DNA from: Ruminococcus albus AD2013
GTDB taxonomy: Bacteria > Bacillota > Clostridia > Oscillospirales > Ruminococcaceae
Assembly: GCF_000526775.1 (NCBI RefSeq)
Contig: NZ_JAGS01000001.1
Location: forward strand, 1,488,001-1,552,000
Length of the DNA stretch: 64,000 nt
Direction of reading: 5' to 3'
The translations under genes and the position numbers were made by a program. Below, in pieces: positions 33,345 to 41,692 of the stretch. Numbering within the stretch: position 1 is the first letter of the stretch; each line of letters begins with the position of its first letter. The notes below the pieces were generated by a model. That model had not been told where the DNA came from, made no database searches, and was given only the letters and a program-made list of their open reading frames with translations.

Positions 33345-34670
33345 TTATGCTGTTTGAGCAATAAATTCCGCATTCAGGTTAACTAAGGTAGAGAACGTGC
33401 AGGTGCTTCTCTTACTGCATTGAGGTACTTTAGCCTCAATGAGCAACCTTGAATTCTCATCCAAGGATTTTAATATTTCACGTATGAAATATCTTGCCCC
33501 TATATTATACGAAGCAGATAGATCACAGTTGTAGGTCTTGCCATTTTGAAATTTGCATAGCTCATAGGTATTGAAACCACCAAATTTACCACGAAGTACA
33601 AAACCACTGCCATCGTAGGCAAGGCGTGACGTATTCCATGCACAGATATGGCTTACTCTCATACCTAGTCTGTGAGCTTTATTCGTTACAATAGACTGAA
33701 CTTCCTGACTGCGCCACAGCTTGAGCTTCTGCTTTTTAGAACCGCGGACCTTACCGTTCTTGTCTAAATGCTCAAATACAATAACATCTGCATTATAAAG
33801 AACGGCTATATCTACGATGCAGGCAGCAGTTTTAGTGGCAATGTCGTGATTGATTCCTTTGACTTTTGCCCAAAGCCTTGGTGTTTTATAGTTACCACGC
33901 TGCTGAGCTTTTTTTATACGGTTAACACAATGCATAAGATGGTCTGTTTCTTTGGTAAGCTTACAAAAATGCCTTCCAAGAATAGTGCCATCTGAACGCA
34001 TTACGGAAACCGTAGCTGCGGTGTTGATCCCAAGGTCTACAGCAACAATGGTCTGCTCGTGTACAGATGTATCTGCCAGTTTGGTCTTTTCTTCAAATGG
34101 AAAGTCCAAAAACCACTCCTTGCCTCGTTTTTGAAGTGTTGGAGCGCATTGCTTACGTAAGCGACAATGTCTGTATATATAATCCATATCTGACTTTTTA
34201 AGGTTTATCGTTATCCAGTCCCATGTATTACGGATGTAGACTTTGATCTGGGCAGTATAATCACCGGTCTGTTTGTACATTACTGTACGGTACATAGACG
34301 GGAATGAATAACCTGCTTTTGGATACGATGGTTCTCTTCCGACCGGATCTTTGATCCAGTTATCGAGATTGGTTTTGTAAGATGATACCTTGCCTATAGC
34401 CTCGTTAATAGCACCACGGCGCAGATAGCTTGGCATCTTATAGAATTTGGCATCAAAATCATAAATTGGATCGGGATTATCTTTTGTAGCATGGATCAGT
34501 GTTTCAATATATGTGAGTCTGCTCACCCCTTTGAATGTAACAATGTTATCCCAATGATCCAGACAAACGCTGATAAGGTAATCTACAGCATGTCTGTATA
34601 CGATAACGGTATCTTTAAATATGTTGTTGTAATGCTTGATCTTAACGCTGTATGTCGTATATATCTGCAT
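33345..34670 (-). CDS. tnpB: TnpB-type RNA-guided nuclease, IS605 OrfB
   Basis: 441 residues. RuvC-like catalytic residues are visible: Asp in IVAVDLGINTAATV, Glu in DVIVFEHLDK and Asp in NCDLSASYNIGARY. The N-terminal helical and beta segments match TnpB. The usual zinc finger between the last two motifs is not standard: where CxxC pairs are expected there is NTSRLAYDGSG and CKFQNGKTYNCD, so at least one pair is missing. Such a variant lineage occurs in Clostridia. ATG 34670 has AAGGAGGG upstream. No tnpA is adjacent. Confidence 0.85.
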   Translation of the reverse strand: MQIYTTYSVKIKHYNNIFKDTVIVYRHAVDYLISVCLDHWDNIVTFKGVSRLTYIETLIHATKDNPDPIYDFDAKFYKMPSYLRRGAINEAIGKVSSYKTNLDNWIKDPVGREPSYPKAGYSFPSMYRTVMYKQTGDYTAQIKVYIRNTWDWITINLKKSDMDYIYRHCRLRKQCAPTLQKRGKEWFLDFPFEEKTKLADTSVHEQTIVAVDLGINTAATVSVMRSDGTILGRHFCKLTKETDHLMHCVNRIKKAQQRGNYKTPRLWAKVKGINHDIATKTAACIVDIAVLYNADVIVFEHLDKNGKVRGSKKQKLKLWRSQEVQSIVTNKAHRLGMRVSHICAWNTSRLAYDGSGFVLRGKFGGFNTYELCKFQNGKTYNCDLSASYNIGARYFIREILKSLDENSRLLIEAKVPQCSKRSTCTFSTLVNLNAEFIAQTA

Positions 34671-34835
34671 ACTGCAGACTCCCTCCTTCTACTTGTTTTT
34701 TGAGAATTAATGTAATCTGTTACCTGTTTAAGACTTCTGTCGCTTACAGTTGCTACAAAATACGATGGATTCCATATATATTATAGCAGATTTATTTAAG
34801 AATAAAAAATTATATATACTTAAAAGTTTTGCTGT

Positions 34836-34859
34836 GATTGTGTCACGCGTGACACAATC
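34836..34859. repeat. 24-bp perfect palindrome upstream of tnpB
   Basis: Arms GATTGTGTCACG and CGTGACACAATC meet with no spacer. It could be an operator for tnpB or a cruciform-forming site. Confidence 0.6.
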
Positions 34860-34892
34860 AAAATTTAATTATTTTTTTAGATCTAAGAAGCA

Positions 34893-34962
34893 GAAAGACA
34901 GCTGATCTTACTCACTTAGCTGTCTTTCACTTAAGAATTATAGTATCTGACATTCTTAAGTG
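34893..34962. repeat. Two adjacent 11-bp inverted repeats
   Basis: GAAAGACAGCT/AGCTGTCTTTC (34893-34928) and CACTTAAGAAT/ATTCTTAAGTG (34928-34962) follow one another, sharing the C at 34928. Together with the palindrome they occupy much of the 480-bp gap between tnpB and the SUKH gene; I see no gene in it. Confidence 0.55.
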
Positions 34963-35083
34963 AGGCTTACAGTTTACAAGACGAAGTATATGATCAAGAC
35001 TTCCTGTATTTGGTAGCTCTTACGATATGGTATTACAATGAATATACATACCCTCGACCATGCACAACAGAATGTCTAGAAAT

Positions 35084-35123
35084 GCCGCCTAACTCATGAC
35101 TAAAGTCACGAGCGTGCGGCGGC
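35084..35123 (-). repeat. Left-end hairpin of the TnpB element
   Basis: GCCGCC (35084-35089) pairs with GGCGGC (35118-35123). Inside, CTCATGACT pairs imperfectly with AGTCACGAG. Confidence 0.6.
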
Positions 35124-35154
35124 AAAATCGTCAATTTCCTTTCATGTTTTATGC

Positions 35155-35619
35155 TTATTCAGAAAGCATATCCATAAATTCTGAAAAACTATCTGCGACT
35201 TTTTCAGTCACAGGATTCCATTCCTCAGACTCTTCGTGAAGCCATACACATACAGTAGGAGTATCAGATTCTCTGTAATCAAGGCATAAATAATCGCCAG
35301 CAAACAGCTCAGCAATCGGAATGATCTCATATCCTACTAAATCGGGATCAGATATTATTCTTTCTTCCAATTGTGTAAGAACTACATTAATATCATACCA
35401 AGCATAATCCTCATCAGTACCCTTTTCTTTTATACAGAGGAATCTCACGATCATACGAGTTCTTTTTCCACATGGAAAATTTCTTTTTTCAGGAACGCCA
35501 CCATTATCCTCCATTAATAATATACGGATTTCCTCAGGTAATCTAACACCCCATATTTTTTCAATTCTACTTAATCTTTCTTCATCGGGTCTGTACGAAT
35601 AGTTATTATTTAATATCAT
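35155..35619 (-). CDS. SMI1/KNR4 (SUKH) family protein
   Basis: 154 residues with SUKH features: IEKIWGVRLPEEIRILLMEDNGG near the N-terminus, IIPIAELFAGDYLCLDYRES, and VADSFSEFMDMLSE at the C-terminus. SUKH proteins are often immunity proteins against contact-dependent or polymorphic toxins. No toxin gene is next to it, and its neighbours are a mobile element and a DUF4256 gene, so it may be an orphan immunity gene. No gene function can be fixed from sequence alone. Confidence 0.8.
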   Translation of the reverse strand: MILNNNYSYRPDEERLSRIEKIWGVRLPEEIRILLMEDNGGVPEKRNFPCGKRTRMIVRFLCIKEKGTDEDYAWYDINVVLTQLEERIISDPDLVGYEIIPIAELFAGDYLCLDYRESDTPTVCVWLHEESEEWNPVTEKVADSFSEFMDMLSE

Positions 35620-35680
35620 CTTTATTTCTCCTGTTTTTCAAAGAATTATCCCTTTATGATGCTGAATTGATCCATATACA

Positions 35681-35709
35681 AAAAGACCGCCCACTATGGA
35701 CGGTCTTTT
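35681..35709. terminator. Terminator downstream of the DUF4256 gene
   Basis: AGACCGCCC pairs with GGACGGTCT with A and T runs on the two sides. On the minus strand it ends the DUF4256 gene. Confidence 0.8.
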
Positions 35710-35765
35710 ACTGTATCTGCACCTGATGATTAATACAATGCACCTTTCGGGTGCAAATAATTGAA

Positions 35766-36296
35766 TCAAACCCTCAGTTTTACTCGAAAGCCTCTGCTTG
35801 AATAATAAGATTCGGCGCCGTTATGATAAATAAAGGTTCTTCCGAAGTGTTTGTCGCCGAAAATGGCGCCGCCCCTGTTTCTTATTTCAGCGGGTGTATA
35901 AAGCCAACTGGACGATTTTAAGTCGAAATCACCGAGCGACTGCAGAAAGAAATAGTCCTCTTCACTTAATATTTCAACGCAATGATCGACAGCTTCTTTC
36001 ATTGCCGAAGAAAAAGGCTTGTTTGCTTTTCTTGAATTCAGCGCTTCATCGTCGTAACAATAACTACGTCTGCCGATCGGCGATTCTTTTGAAGTGTCGA
36101 AGAAAATATATTTGTCTTCCGATTTATCGTAGGCAATAATATCCGGCTCTCCGCCCGATTCTTCCATATATTTTAAAGATTCAAGAACTTTGGGCGTGAG
36201 TCTGCCTATAATCGTTTCAAAATCTATGCCCGAATGTAACGCTGCATTTTTGATAAATCTTTCCCGTAATATTTCTATCAGTTGTGGGTTGTTCAT
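35766..36296 (-). CDS. DUF4256 family protein
   Basis: 176 residues matching the DUF4256 pattern along the whole length: YMEESGGEPDIIAYD, ESPIGRRSYCYDDEALNSRKANKP, YFFLQSLGDFDLKSSSWLYTP, GGAIFGDKHFGRTFIYHNGAESYY. Soluble; function unknown. The family occurs widely as a single gene, so it is not tied to neighbours. GGAGGGGC lies just upstream of the ATG. Three tRNA genes lie upstream on the same strand. Confidence 0.85.
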   Translation of the reverse strand: MNNPQLIEILRERFIKNAALHSGIDFETIIGRLTPKVLESLKYMEESGGEPDIIAYDKSEDKYIFFDTSKESPIGRRSYCYDDEALNSRKANKPFSSAMKEAVDHCVEILSEEDYFFLQSLGDFDLKSSSWLYTPAEIRNRGGAIFGDKHFGRTFIYHNGAESYYSSRGFRVKLRV

Positions 36297-36385
36297 TATT
36301 GCCCCTCCTGAGATATTTTAATTATTCCGTAAAAAATAAACCGTTGCGCACTCGATAATTGTATCAAATACCGCAACGGTTTTGG

Positions 36386-36458
36386 TCGGAGTGACGGGAC
36401 TTGAACCCACGGCCTCTACCACCCCAAGGTAGCGCGCTACCACCTGCGCCACACCCCG
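36386..36458 (-). tRNA. tRNA-Pro(GGG), copy 2
   Basis: Cloverleaf on the minus strand with acceptor CGGGGTG/CACTCCG and anticodon stem CTACC/GGTAG enclosing loop TTGGGGT (anticodon GGG). The T arm reads GTGGGTTCAAGTCCC. Its sequence is identical to the copy at 36606-36678. Confidence 0.92.
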
Positions 36459-36486
36459 ACGAATCGTTTATATTAAATTAGTTGAA

Positions 36487-36560
36487 TCGAGGTGACGTGA
36501 TTTGAACACGCGACTTCTACGTCCCGAACGTAGCGCTCTACCAAACTGAGCCACACCTCG
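36487..36560 (-). tRNA. tRNA-Pro(CGG)
   Basis: Minus strand cloverleaf: acceptor CGAGGTG/CACCTCG, anticodon stem CTACG/CGTAG with loop TTCGGGA (anticodon CGG), T arm CGTGTTCAAATCACG. Confidence 0.9.
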
Positions 36561-36569
36561 ATATAACAA

Positions 36570-36598
36570 GACCGCCCAAAATGAGCGGTCTGTTTTTT
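36570..36598 (+). terminator. Terminator-like hairpin inside the tRNA cluster
   Basis: GACCGC pairs with GCGGTC, then TGTTTTTT on the plus strand. It faces against the tRNA genes, so its role is unclear. Confidence 0.5.
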
Positions 36599-36605
36599 AG
36601 TCTGG

Positions 36606-36678
36606 TCGGAGTGACGGGACTTGAACCCACGGCCTCTACCACCCCAAGGTAGCGCGCTACCACCTGCGCCACACCCCG
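36606..36678 (-). tRNA. tRNA-Pro(GGG), copy 1
   Basis: Same sequence and folding as the copy at 36386-36458, anticodon GGG. First of three proline tRNA genes in transcription order. Confidence 0.92.
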
Positions 36679-36830
36679 ACGACTTAATTATTATAGCATA
36701 TCAGCACCGATTTGTCAAGCACTTTTTTCAGATTTTTTTTAGAGATTCCAGAATGCTGAAACGGCTTTATTTCCGAGAAAAATAAGCAAACGGAGTATTT
36801 AGTAATACTCCGTTTACAAACTATTTACAC

Positions 36831-38363
36831 TTATCTTTTTACGAAATATTCCTCATACCATACAAGGAATGTGTAGATCGTCCAGATCTTACGCCAGTTA
36901 TCGGAATTTCCGCCTATGTAATCTGCAAATATAGCGTTGATCTCATCGAGGTCAAAGAACTTAGCTGCCATATCGCTGTTGAACTTCGCCCTGACATCGG
37001 CATTGTAGCGCTCATCAGCCAGCCATATACGGATAGGCACGATGAAGCCCAGCTTCTTGCGGAATGCTATCTCCTCGGGAAGAACCTTTGATGCTGCGGT
37101 ACGGAATGCAACCTTGTTCTGTTCCTCGTTCACCTTGAAGCGTGAGGGCATACGTGATGCTATATCGAATACTCTCCTGTCGGTCAGGGGCATTCTTATC
37201 TCCAGACCTGCGGCTTCGCTCATCTTGTCAACGTTGAGGTAGATGTCACCCTCCAGCCATATCTGTATATCAACATCTGACATTTTTGAAAGCGGGTCAA
37301 GACCCTCGGTCTCGTCGTAGATATACTTCACAAGGTCGATGGGCAGATAATTCGGGTCGTAGTGCTTGAGTATGCGCTGCTTTTCCTCCTCCTTCATGAT
37401 ATTGGTATTGCCAACGTAGAAGGTCTTGAGGTTATCGCCGTATCTTTCGGCGTTTCGGTACATATTGTATCCGCCGAAGAATTCATCTGCACCCTCGCCC
37501 GAATAGCAGAGCTTTGTATGCTCGGCAGTTGCCTTGCAGGCAATGGCGAATACTATCGCGGAAGCGTCACCCAGAGGCTGCTCCATGTTGTACATAACGT
37601 AGGGGACGATATCGAAATACTGCTCGGGAGTTATCTTGCAGCGGTTGTTCTTTCTGCCAAGGATATCAGCTGTCTGCTTTGCAAGTCCGCTCTCATCGAA
37701 GCGCTCGTCATCATAGCCGCAGGAATCTGTCACCTGAGCATCGGACATAGCCAGCACATAGGAAGAATCTACGCCGCCCGAAAGGAAGCTCTCGGCAGTT
37801 TCGCCGTCTTCCTTTACCTCGGGGAAGATATTCTTGATCGTTGTGTGTATCTCATCTGCCCAGTCTTCAAGAGACTTGCTTTCGTCGGGATGGAACTCGG
37901 GGTGCCAGTAGCGGGTTATCTTTGTCTGTCCGTTTTTATGTACAAGATAATGTCCGGGCATGAGCTTCTTTACGCCCTTGAAGAAAGTGTCCTCGCCTGC
38001 AACATAGGTGAGGGTCATATATATCTGGAGCATTTTCTCATTGAGCTCCTTGACAAAGCCCTCCTGCTCAATTATGCGGCGGATAGTTGTGCCGTAAAGG
38101 AGTCTTCCATCAGCTGTCTCATAGTAATAAAAAGGCTTTGTGCCGAAATGGTCACGCACGCAGAATATCTCGCCGTCATTTTCAACAGCGAAAGCGAACA
38201 TACCGTAAAGATGGTCAGCGACCTCGGTGCCCCACTTTTCGCAAGCCTTGACTATGATAGCCTTTTCTCTTTCTGCGCGGAGCAGACTGCTGTCAATGCC
38301 AAGTTCTTCGCAAAGCTGACGCCAGTTGCGGATATGACCTCTGTATTCTTTTAATTCTATCAT
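36831..38363 (-). CDS. Asparagine-synthetase-like protein lacking the glutaminase cysteine
   Basis: 510 residues. The synthetase domain is intact: PP-loop SFLSGGVDSSYVLA and LCYSGEGADEFFGGYN. The N-terminal glutaminase domain begins late (MIELKEYRGHIRNWRQL), keeping the second half (YGMFAFAVENDGEIFCVRDHFGTKPFYYY) but losing the N-terminal Cys and the first strands. ATG 38363 with AGAGAGGTG upstream is a good start and no longer frame is evident, so the shortening looks genuine rather than a mis-chosen start. It may use free ammonia, rely on another glutaminase, or amidate or adenylate a different substrate. A full-length paralogue lies at the left edge of the window. It has its own promoter. 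Confidence 0.86.
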   Translation of the reverse strand: MIELKEYRGHIRNWRQLCEELGIDSSLLRAEREKAIIVKACEKWGTEVADHLYGMFAFAVENDGEIFCVRDHFGTKPFYYYETADGRLLYGTTIRRIIEQEGFVKELNEKMLQIYMTLTYVAGEDTFFKGVKKLMPGHYLVHKNGQTKITRYWHPEFHPDESKSLEDWADEIHTTIKNIFPEVKEDGETAESFLSGGVDSSYVLAMSDAQVTDSCGYDDERFDESGLAKQTADILGRKNNRCKITPEQYFDIVPYVMYNMEQPLGDASAIVFAIACKATAEHTKLCYSGEGADEFFGGYNMYRNAERYGDNLKTFYVGNTNIMKEEEKQRILKHYDPNYLPIDLVKYIYDETEGLDPLSKMSDVDIQIWLEGDIYLNVDKMSEAAGLEIRMPLTDRRVFDIASRMPSRFKVNEEQNKVAFRTAASKVLPEEIAFRKKLGFIVPIRIWLADERYNADVRAKFNSDMAAKFFDLDEINAIFADYIGGNSDNWRKIWTIYTFLVWYEEYFVKR

Positions 38364-38399
38364 TGATTACACCTCTCTGAAATTTATATATACTCATAT

Positions 38400-38428
38400 A
38401 TTATACCATGGTATGGCAATAAATGCAA
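38400..38428 (-). promoter_or_regulatory. Promoter of the asparagine-synthetase-like gene
   Basis: Minus strand TTGCAT (38428-38423), 17-nt spacer, TATAAT (38405-38400). Confidence 0.7.
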
Positions 38429-38450
38429 GTGCGGCTCAAAAATTTTCAGC

Positions 38451-38483
38451 AAAAAGACACTTCCGCACAAAAGCAGAAGTGTC
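38451..38483 (-). terminator. Terminator of the leucine-rich repeat gene
   Basis: Minus strand GACACTTCTGC pairs with GCGGAAGTGTC, followed by five T. Confidence 0.85.
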
Positions 38484-38511
38484 TGTAAAAGTCTTAATGA
38501 AGTTGAAAGGG

Positions 38512-39237
38512 TCACTTTCTGGAATCAATGACAAACTTATGGCAGTAATGTCTGATAAAGTGATCCATATTATCATCGAACATTCTTTTCAGGGTATCAT
38601 CGGAATACTGTGAACAGCTATCCTCGTCGATGAGCCATATCTTGTAAGCTTCGTTGGATGCGTGTATCGATGCTACTTTGTAATGATATTCTTCATCTGT
38701 AAGTTCCTTGGGACGGTGTCCGTCAAGGGCAAGTTCATTGACCAGATCGCCGACAGCACCTGTACCCATGAGATGATGTGCCATCTTCTGGGCGGCAAAC
38801 TCAACATCGCCGCTGGACTCGGATTCTATTATAGCCCGTTCAAAGAAATCTTCCTTATCTTCAAGCATCTGGTATGCGTATACAGCATATCTCTTTTTGC
38901 CTGCAAAGACGGAAGTATCGGTAAATGCGTGCTCACCGATCACGGTAACACTATCGGGTATGGGCATCGGCTCCATCTTTTTATTGCTGAAAAACGCAGT
39001 TGCACCGATAGACTTTACTGTATCGGGGATATTTACCGTCCTTAGATGACGGCAGCAGCCGAAAGCATAGTCGCCGATGATCTGAAGACCATCGGGAAGT
39101 TTGATATGTCTGAGAGTGCTGCATCCGCCGAAAGCGGCTTCACCGATCTCGACAACGCCATCGGGAACTACTATATCAGAAACGCCATCTTCTTCAATAT
39201 ATCCAACAAGAACGCCATTTTCTATCTCAAATGCCAT
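38512..39237 (-). CDS. BspA-type leucine-rich repeat protein
   Basis: 241 residues, no signal peptide. The first 110 residues contain about four LRR_5 repeats (IVVPDGVVEIGEAAFGGCSTL, HIKLPDGLQIIGDYAFGCC, TVNIPDTVKSIGATAFFSN, PIPDSVTVIGEHAFTD). The C-terminal 130 residues are helical and acidic and I do not recognise them. LRR_5 proteins usually mediate protein binding; without an export signal this one should be cytoplasmic. GGAGG precedes the ATG. Single gene with its own promoter and terminator. Confidence 0.85.
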   Translation of the reverse strand: MAFEIENGVLVGYIEEDGVSDIVVPDGVVEIGEAAFGGCSTLRHIKLPDGLQIIGDYAFGCCRHLRTVNIPDTVKSIGATAFFSNKKMEPMPIPDSVTVIGEHAFTDTSVFAGKKRYAVYAYQMLEDKEDFFERAIIESESSGDVEFAAQKMAHHLMGTGAVGDLVNELALDGHRPKELTDEEYHYKVASIHASNEAYKIWLIDEDSCSQYSDDTLKRMFDDNMDHFIRHYCHKFVIDSRK

Positions 39238-39347
39238 ACTATATTTCCTCCGTATCTATGTCACCAAAACACTGTACAAAGTTTATTTTTCTTCAAAAAA
39301 CATTAATCGACCCGACATGATGCTATTATAATCAATGTTATATAATT

Positions 39348-39376
39348 ATTATACAATATCGATTGCGGATTGTCAA
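39348..39376 (-). promoter_or_regulatory. Promoter of the leucine-rich repeat gene
   Basis: Minus strand TTGACA (39376-39371), 17-nt spacer, TATAAT (39353-39348), giving a leader of about 100 nt. Confidence 0.82.
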
Positions 39377-39791
39377 TGGAATTAAAAACATTTTAACAGT
39401 CGGAATACAAAATACAGACTATCTCAAGACAGGAGCACATCTGATAAATACTATACTTTCAAAGTGAGCATACGGTTGATAACAACTGTTTTCGGGTGAG
39501 GTCTTTCAAAAGTTATAATTATTAATTATTTCGCAAATTCGGAATTTCTGACTTATCGGCGATATCGTTTTCGTAGTCGCAAACCAACCATCGTCACTAA
39601 ACGAGCCATTCATAGCTTAACACATCCTATAATGAACATTTCTGACTTTTTGAATGTTTTTGGCGGTTCAGATCATTAAAACCAGCTGCGAAAACGTTTT
39701 TGAAAATGGAAATAAAATGGTGATATATTCAGTTTGTTCCCATTTTCTCGGCAATCGTCTGATTTTTCAGTGTATTTTCACGTATTAAGGC
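39377..39791. other. Intergenic stretch with no recognised gene
   Basis: About 415 bp, AT-rich, between divergent promoters. I see no reading frame with a ribosome binding site, no RNA gene and no clear repeat. Confidence 0.5.
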
Positions 39792-39820
39792 TTGAAAATA
39801 GTCATTTTGTATGGTATACT
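39792..39820 (+). promoter_or_regulatory. Native promoter of the araC-type gene, now separated from it
   Basis: TTGAAA (39792-39797), 17-nt spacer, TATACT (39815-39820), followed at 39851 by AAGGAG. The coding sequence this signal fits begins at 41884, on the other side of the IS607 element. Confidence 0.65.
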
Positions 39821-39885
39821 TACTTTATAACAGTTAACGACCTGACCATCAAGGAGCGGTTGTTAAGTAATCAAATGAGTTGACA

Positions 39886-39898
39886 AATGTGATTAAAT
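39886..39898. repeat. IS607 subterminal inverted repeat, left
   Basis: AATGTGATTAAAT; its exact complement lies at 41854-41866 near the right end. Confidence 0.6.
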
Positions 39899-39930
39899 GT
39901 GTTAAAATATACTCAAAGGAGTATATTATT

Positions 39931-40569
39931 ATGAATACATCAAATATCGCAAATTACAAACCAAAAGATTTTGCCGAATTGTTAGGTGTTTCAGTAAAAA
40001 CACTTCAACGATGGGACAGAGAAGGCATATTAAAAGCAAACCGAACCCCAACTGACAGGCGTTATTACACTTACGACCAATATCTTCAGTTTAAAGGTAT
40101 AAATACAGAAAACGATAATCGTCAGATCGTTATTTATGCCAGAGTGTCTACGAGAAATCAAAAAGATGACTTACAAAATCAAGTATCCTTTTTACGACAG
40201 TTCTGTAATGCTAAAGGCATTAGTGTAGACCAATGTATTGAAGATTATGGAAGTGGTTTAAATTATAACCGTAAAAAGTGGAATGAACTATTAGATGAGG
40301 TGATGGAACAAAAAATCAAAACTATCATAGTCACACATAAAGATAGATTTATCAGGTTTGGCTATGACTGGTTTGAAAAATTCTGCATGAAGTTTAATAC
40401 AACTATTGTGGTGGTAAACAATGAAGAATTATCGCCACAAGAAGAACTCGTGCAGGACATTGTTTCAATTCTTCATGTATTTTCTTGCAGGTTGTACGGA
40501 CTTCGTAAGTATAAGAAACAAATAGAAGGGGATGAGGAAATTGCTAAAGAGCTTCAAGACGGAAATTAG
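39931..40569 (+). CDS. tnpA: IS607 transposase TnpA (serine recombinase)
   Basis: 212 residues. A MerR-like helix-turn-helix occupies the N-terminus (FAELLGVSVKTLQRWDREGIL). A small serine-recombinase domain follows, with the nucleophile Ser in IVIYARVSTRNQKDDLQNQ and EDYGSGLNYNRKKWNELLDEV. Catalyses movement through a circular intermediate with little target specificity beyond GG. ATG 39931 has AAAGGAG upstream; an in-frame start at 39880 is less likely. Overlaps tnpB by 38 bases. Confidence 0.92.
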   Translation: MNTSNIANYKPKDFAELLGVSVKTLQRWDREGILKANRTPTDRRYYTYDQYLQFKGINTENDNRQIVIYARVSTRNQKDDLQNQVSFLRQFCNAKGISVDQCIEDYGSGLNYNRKKWNELLDEVMEQKIKTIIVTHKDRFIRFGYDWFEKFCMKFNTTIVVVNNEELSPQEELVQDIVSILHVFSCRLYGLRKYKKQIEGDEEIAKELQDGN

Positions 40570-41692
40570 TCCAACATTGGAACAGAAAGCTAAAATCAAT
40601 AAGACTATTGGAACTTGCAGATACGTTTATAACTTTTATCTTACTCATAACAAAGAACTTTACGATAAAGGCGAAAAGTTCATGAGTGGAAAGAGTTTTA
40701 GCGTCTGGCTAAATAACGAATATCTTCCAAATAATCCAGATAAACTGTGGATTAAGGAAGTAAGTTCTAAATCTGTAAAGAAATCTATTGAAGATGGATG
40801 TGCTGCTTTTACAAAATTTTTTAAGCATCAAAGCGGTTATCCCAACTATAAGAAAAAGGATAAATCTGATGTGAAAATGTATTTTGTAAAGAATAATCCA
40901 AAAGATTGTGCTTGTGAAAGACATAGAATAAATATCCCTACTCTTGGTTGGGTAAAACTTAAAGAAAAGGGTTATATACCAACAACTAAAGATGGTTGGA
41001 AAATCAAAAGCGGTACAGTTTCTAAAAAAGCAGGAAGATATTATGTATCTGCACTTGTAGAAATACCTGACAACAAAATCACCAAAAACAGCAGCGAAGG
41101 TATCGGTATTGATTTAGGATTAAAGGATTTAGCGATTATTTCTAATGGTAAAACATTCAAGAATATCAACAAGTCTGGCAAAGTTAAGAAACTTGAAAAA
41201 CAATTACGAAGAGAGCAAAGATGTCTTTCTCGCAAATATGAAAATTTAAAGAAAGGAGAGTCCACTCAAAAAAATATACAAAAACAAAAGCTCAAAGTAC
41301 AGAAACTTTATCATAGGATAGATAATATCCGTACTGACTACATCAATAAGACAATCGCTGAGATAGTAAAAACCAAGCCATCTTATATAACGATTGAGGA
41401 TTTGAATGTAAAAGGAATGATGAAGAACAGGCATCTTTCAAAAACGGTTGCGGCACAGAAGTTTTATGAATTCAGAGCGAAACTTCAGGTCAAATGCAAC
41501 GAAAATGGTATAGAATTAAGAGTTGTAGACAGATGGTATCCATCATCTAAAATTTGCCACTGTTGCGGATGCATCAAGAAAGATTTAAGGCTTTCAGATA
41601 GAATCTATAGATGCAGTTGTGGTTATGTCGAAGACAGAGATCTCAATGCTGCCCTTAATTTGAAAGATGCCATGACTTACGAAGTTGCATAA
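40532..41692 (+). CDS. tnpB: IS607-associated TnpB RNA-guided nuclease
   Basis: 386 residues. RuvC residues: Asp in IGIDLGLKDLAI, Glu in YITIEDLNVKGMM, Asp in VEDRDLNAALNL. The zinc finger is present (CHCCGCIKKD and YRCSCGYVEDRD). The N-terminal part (FKTEISPTLEQKAKINKTIG) is typical of TnpB. It cuts DNA using an RNA derived from the element's right end and is thought to help the element persist. It differs clearly from the TnpB at 33.3-34.7 kb, which lacks the normal zinc finger. Confidence 0.92.
   Translation: MRKLLKSFKTEISPTLEQKAKINKTIGTCRYVYNFYLTHNKELYDKGEKFMSGKSFSVWLNNEYLPNNPDKLWIKEVSSKSVKKSIEDGCAAFTKFFKHQSGYPNYKKKDKSDVKMYFVKNNPKDCACERHRINIPTLGWVKLKEKGYIPTTKDGWKIKSGTVSKKAGRYYVSALVEIPDNKITKNSSEGIGIDLGLKDLAIISNGKTFKNINKSGKVKKLEKQLRREQRCLSRKYENLKKGESTQKNIQKQKLKVQKLYHRIDNIRTDYINKTIAEIVKTKPSYITIEDLNVKGMMKNRHLSKTVAAQKFYEFRAKLQVKCNENGIELRVVDRWYPSSKICHCCGCIKKDLRLSDRIYRCSCGYVEDRDLNAALNLKDAMTYEVA

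Larger units (their letters stand above)
33236..35123 (-). mobile_element. TnpB-only IS200/IS605-family element (IS1341-like)
   Basis: A tnpB gene is bracketed by two related hairpins in the same orientation, at 35084-35123 (5' side) and 33239-33269 (3' side). Both share the core GACTTTAGTC read on the minus strand. IS200/IS605 elements are flanked by such subterminal imperfect hairpins, which TnpA recognises. No tnpA is present, so movement would need TnpA from elsewhere. The exact ends are not determined. Confidence 0.65.

Noticed and set aside
37362..38354. Plus-strand frame of 330 codons opposite the asparagine-synthetase-like gene
   Set aside because: Antisense of clear synthetase motifs on the minus strand; no start signal.
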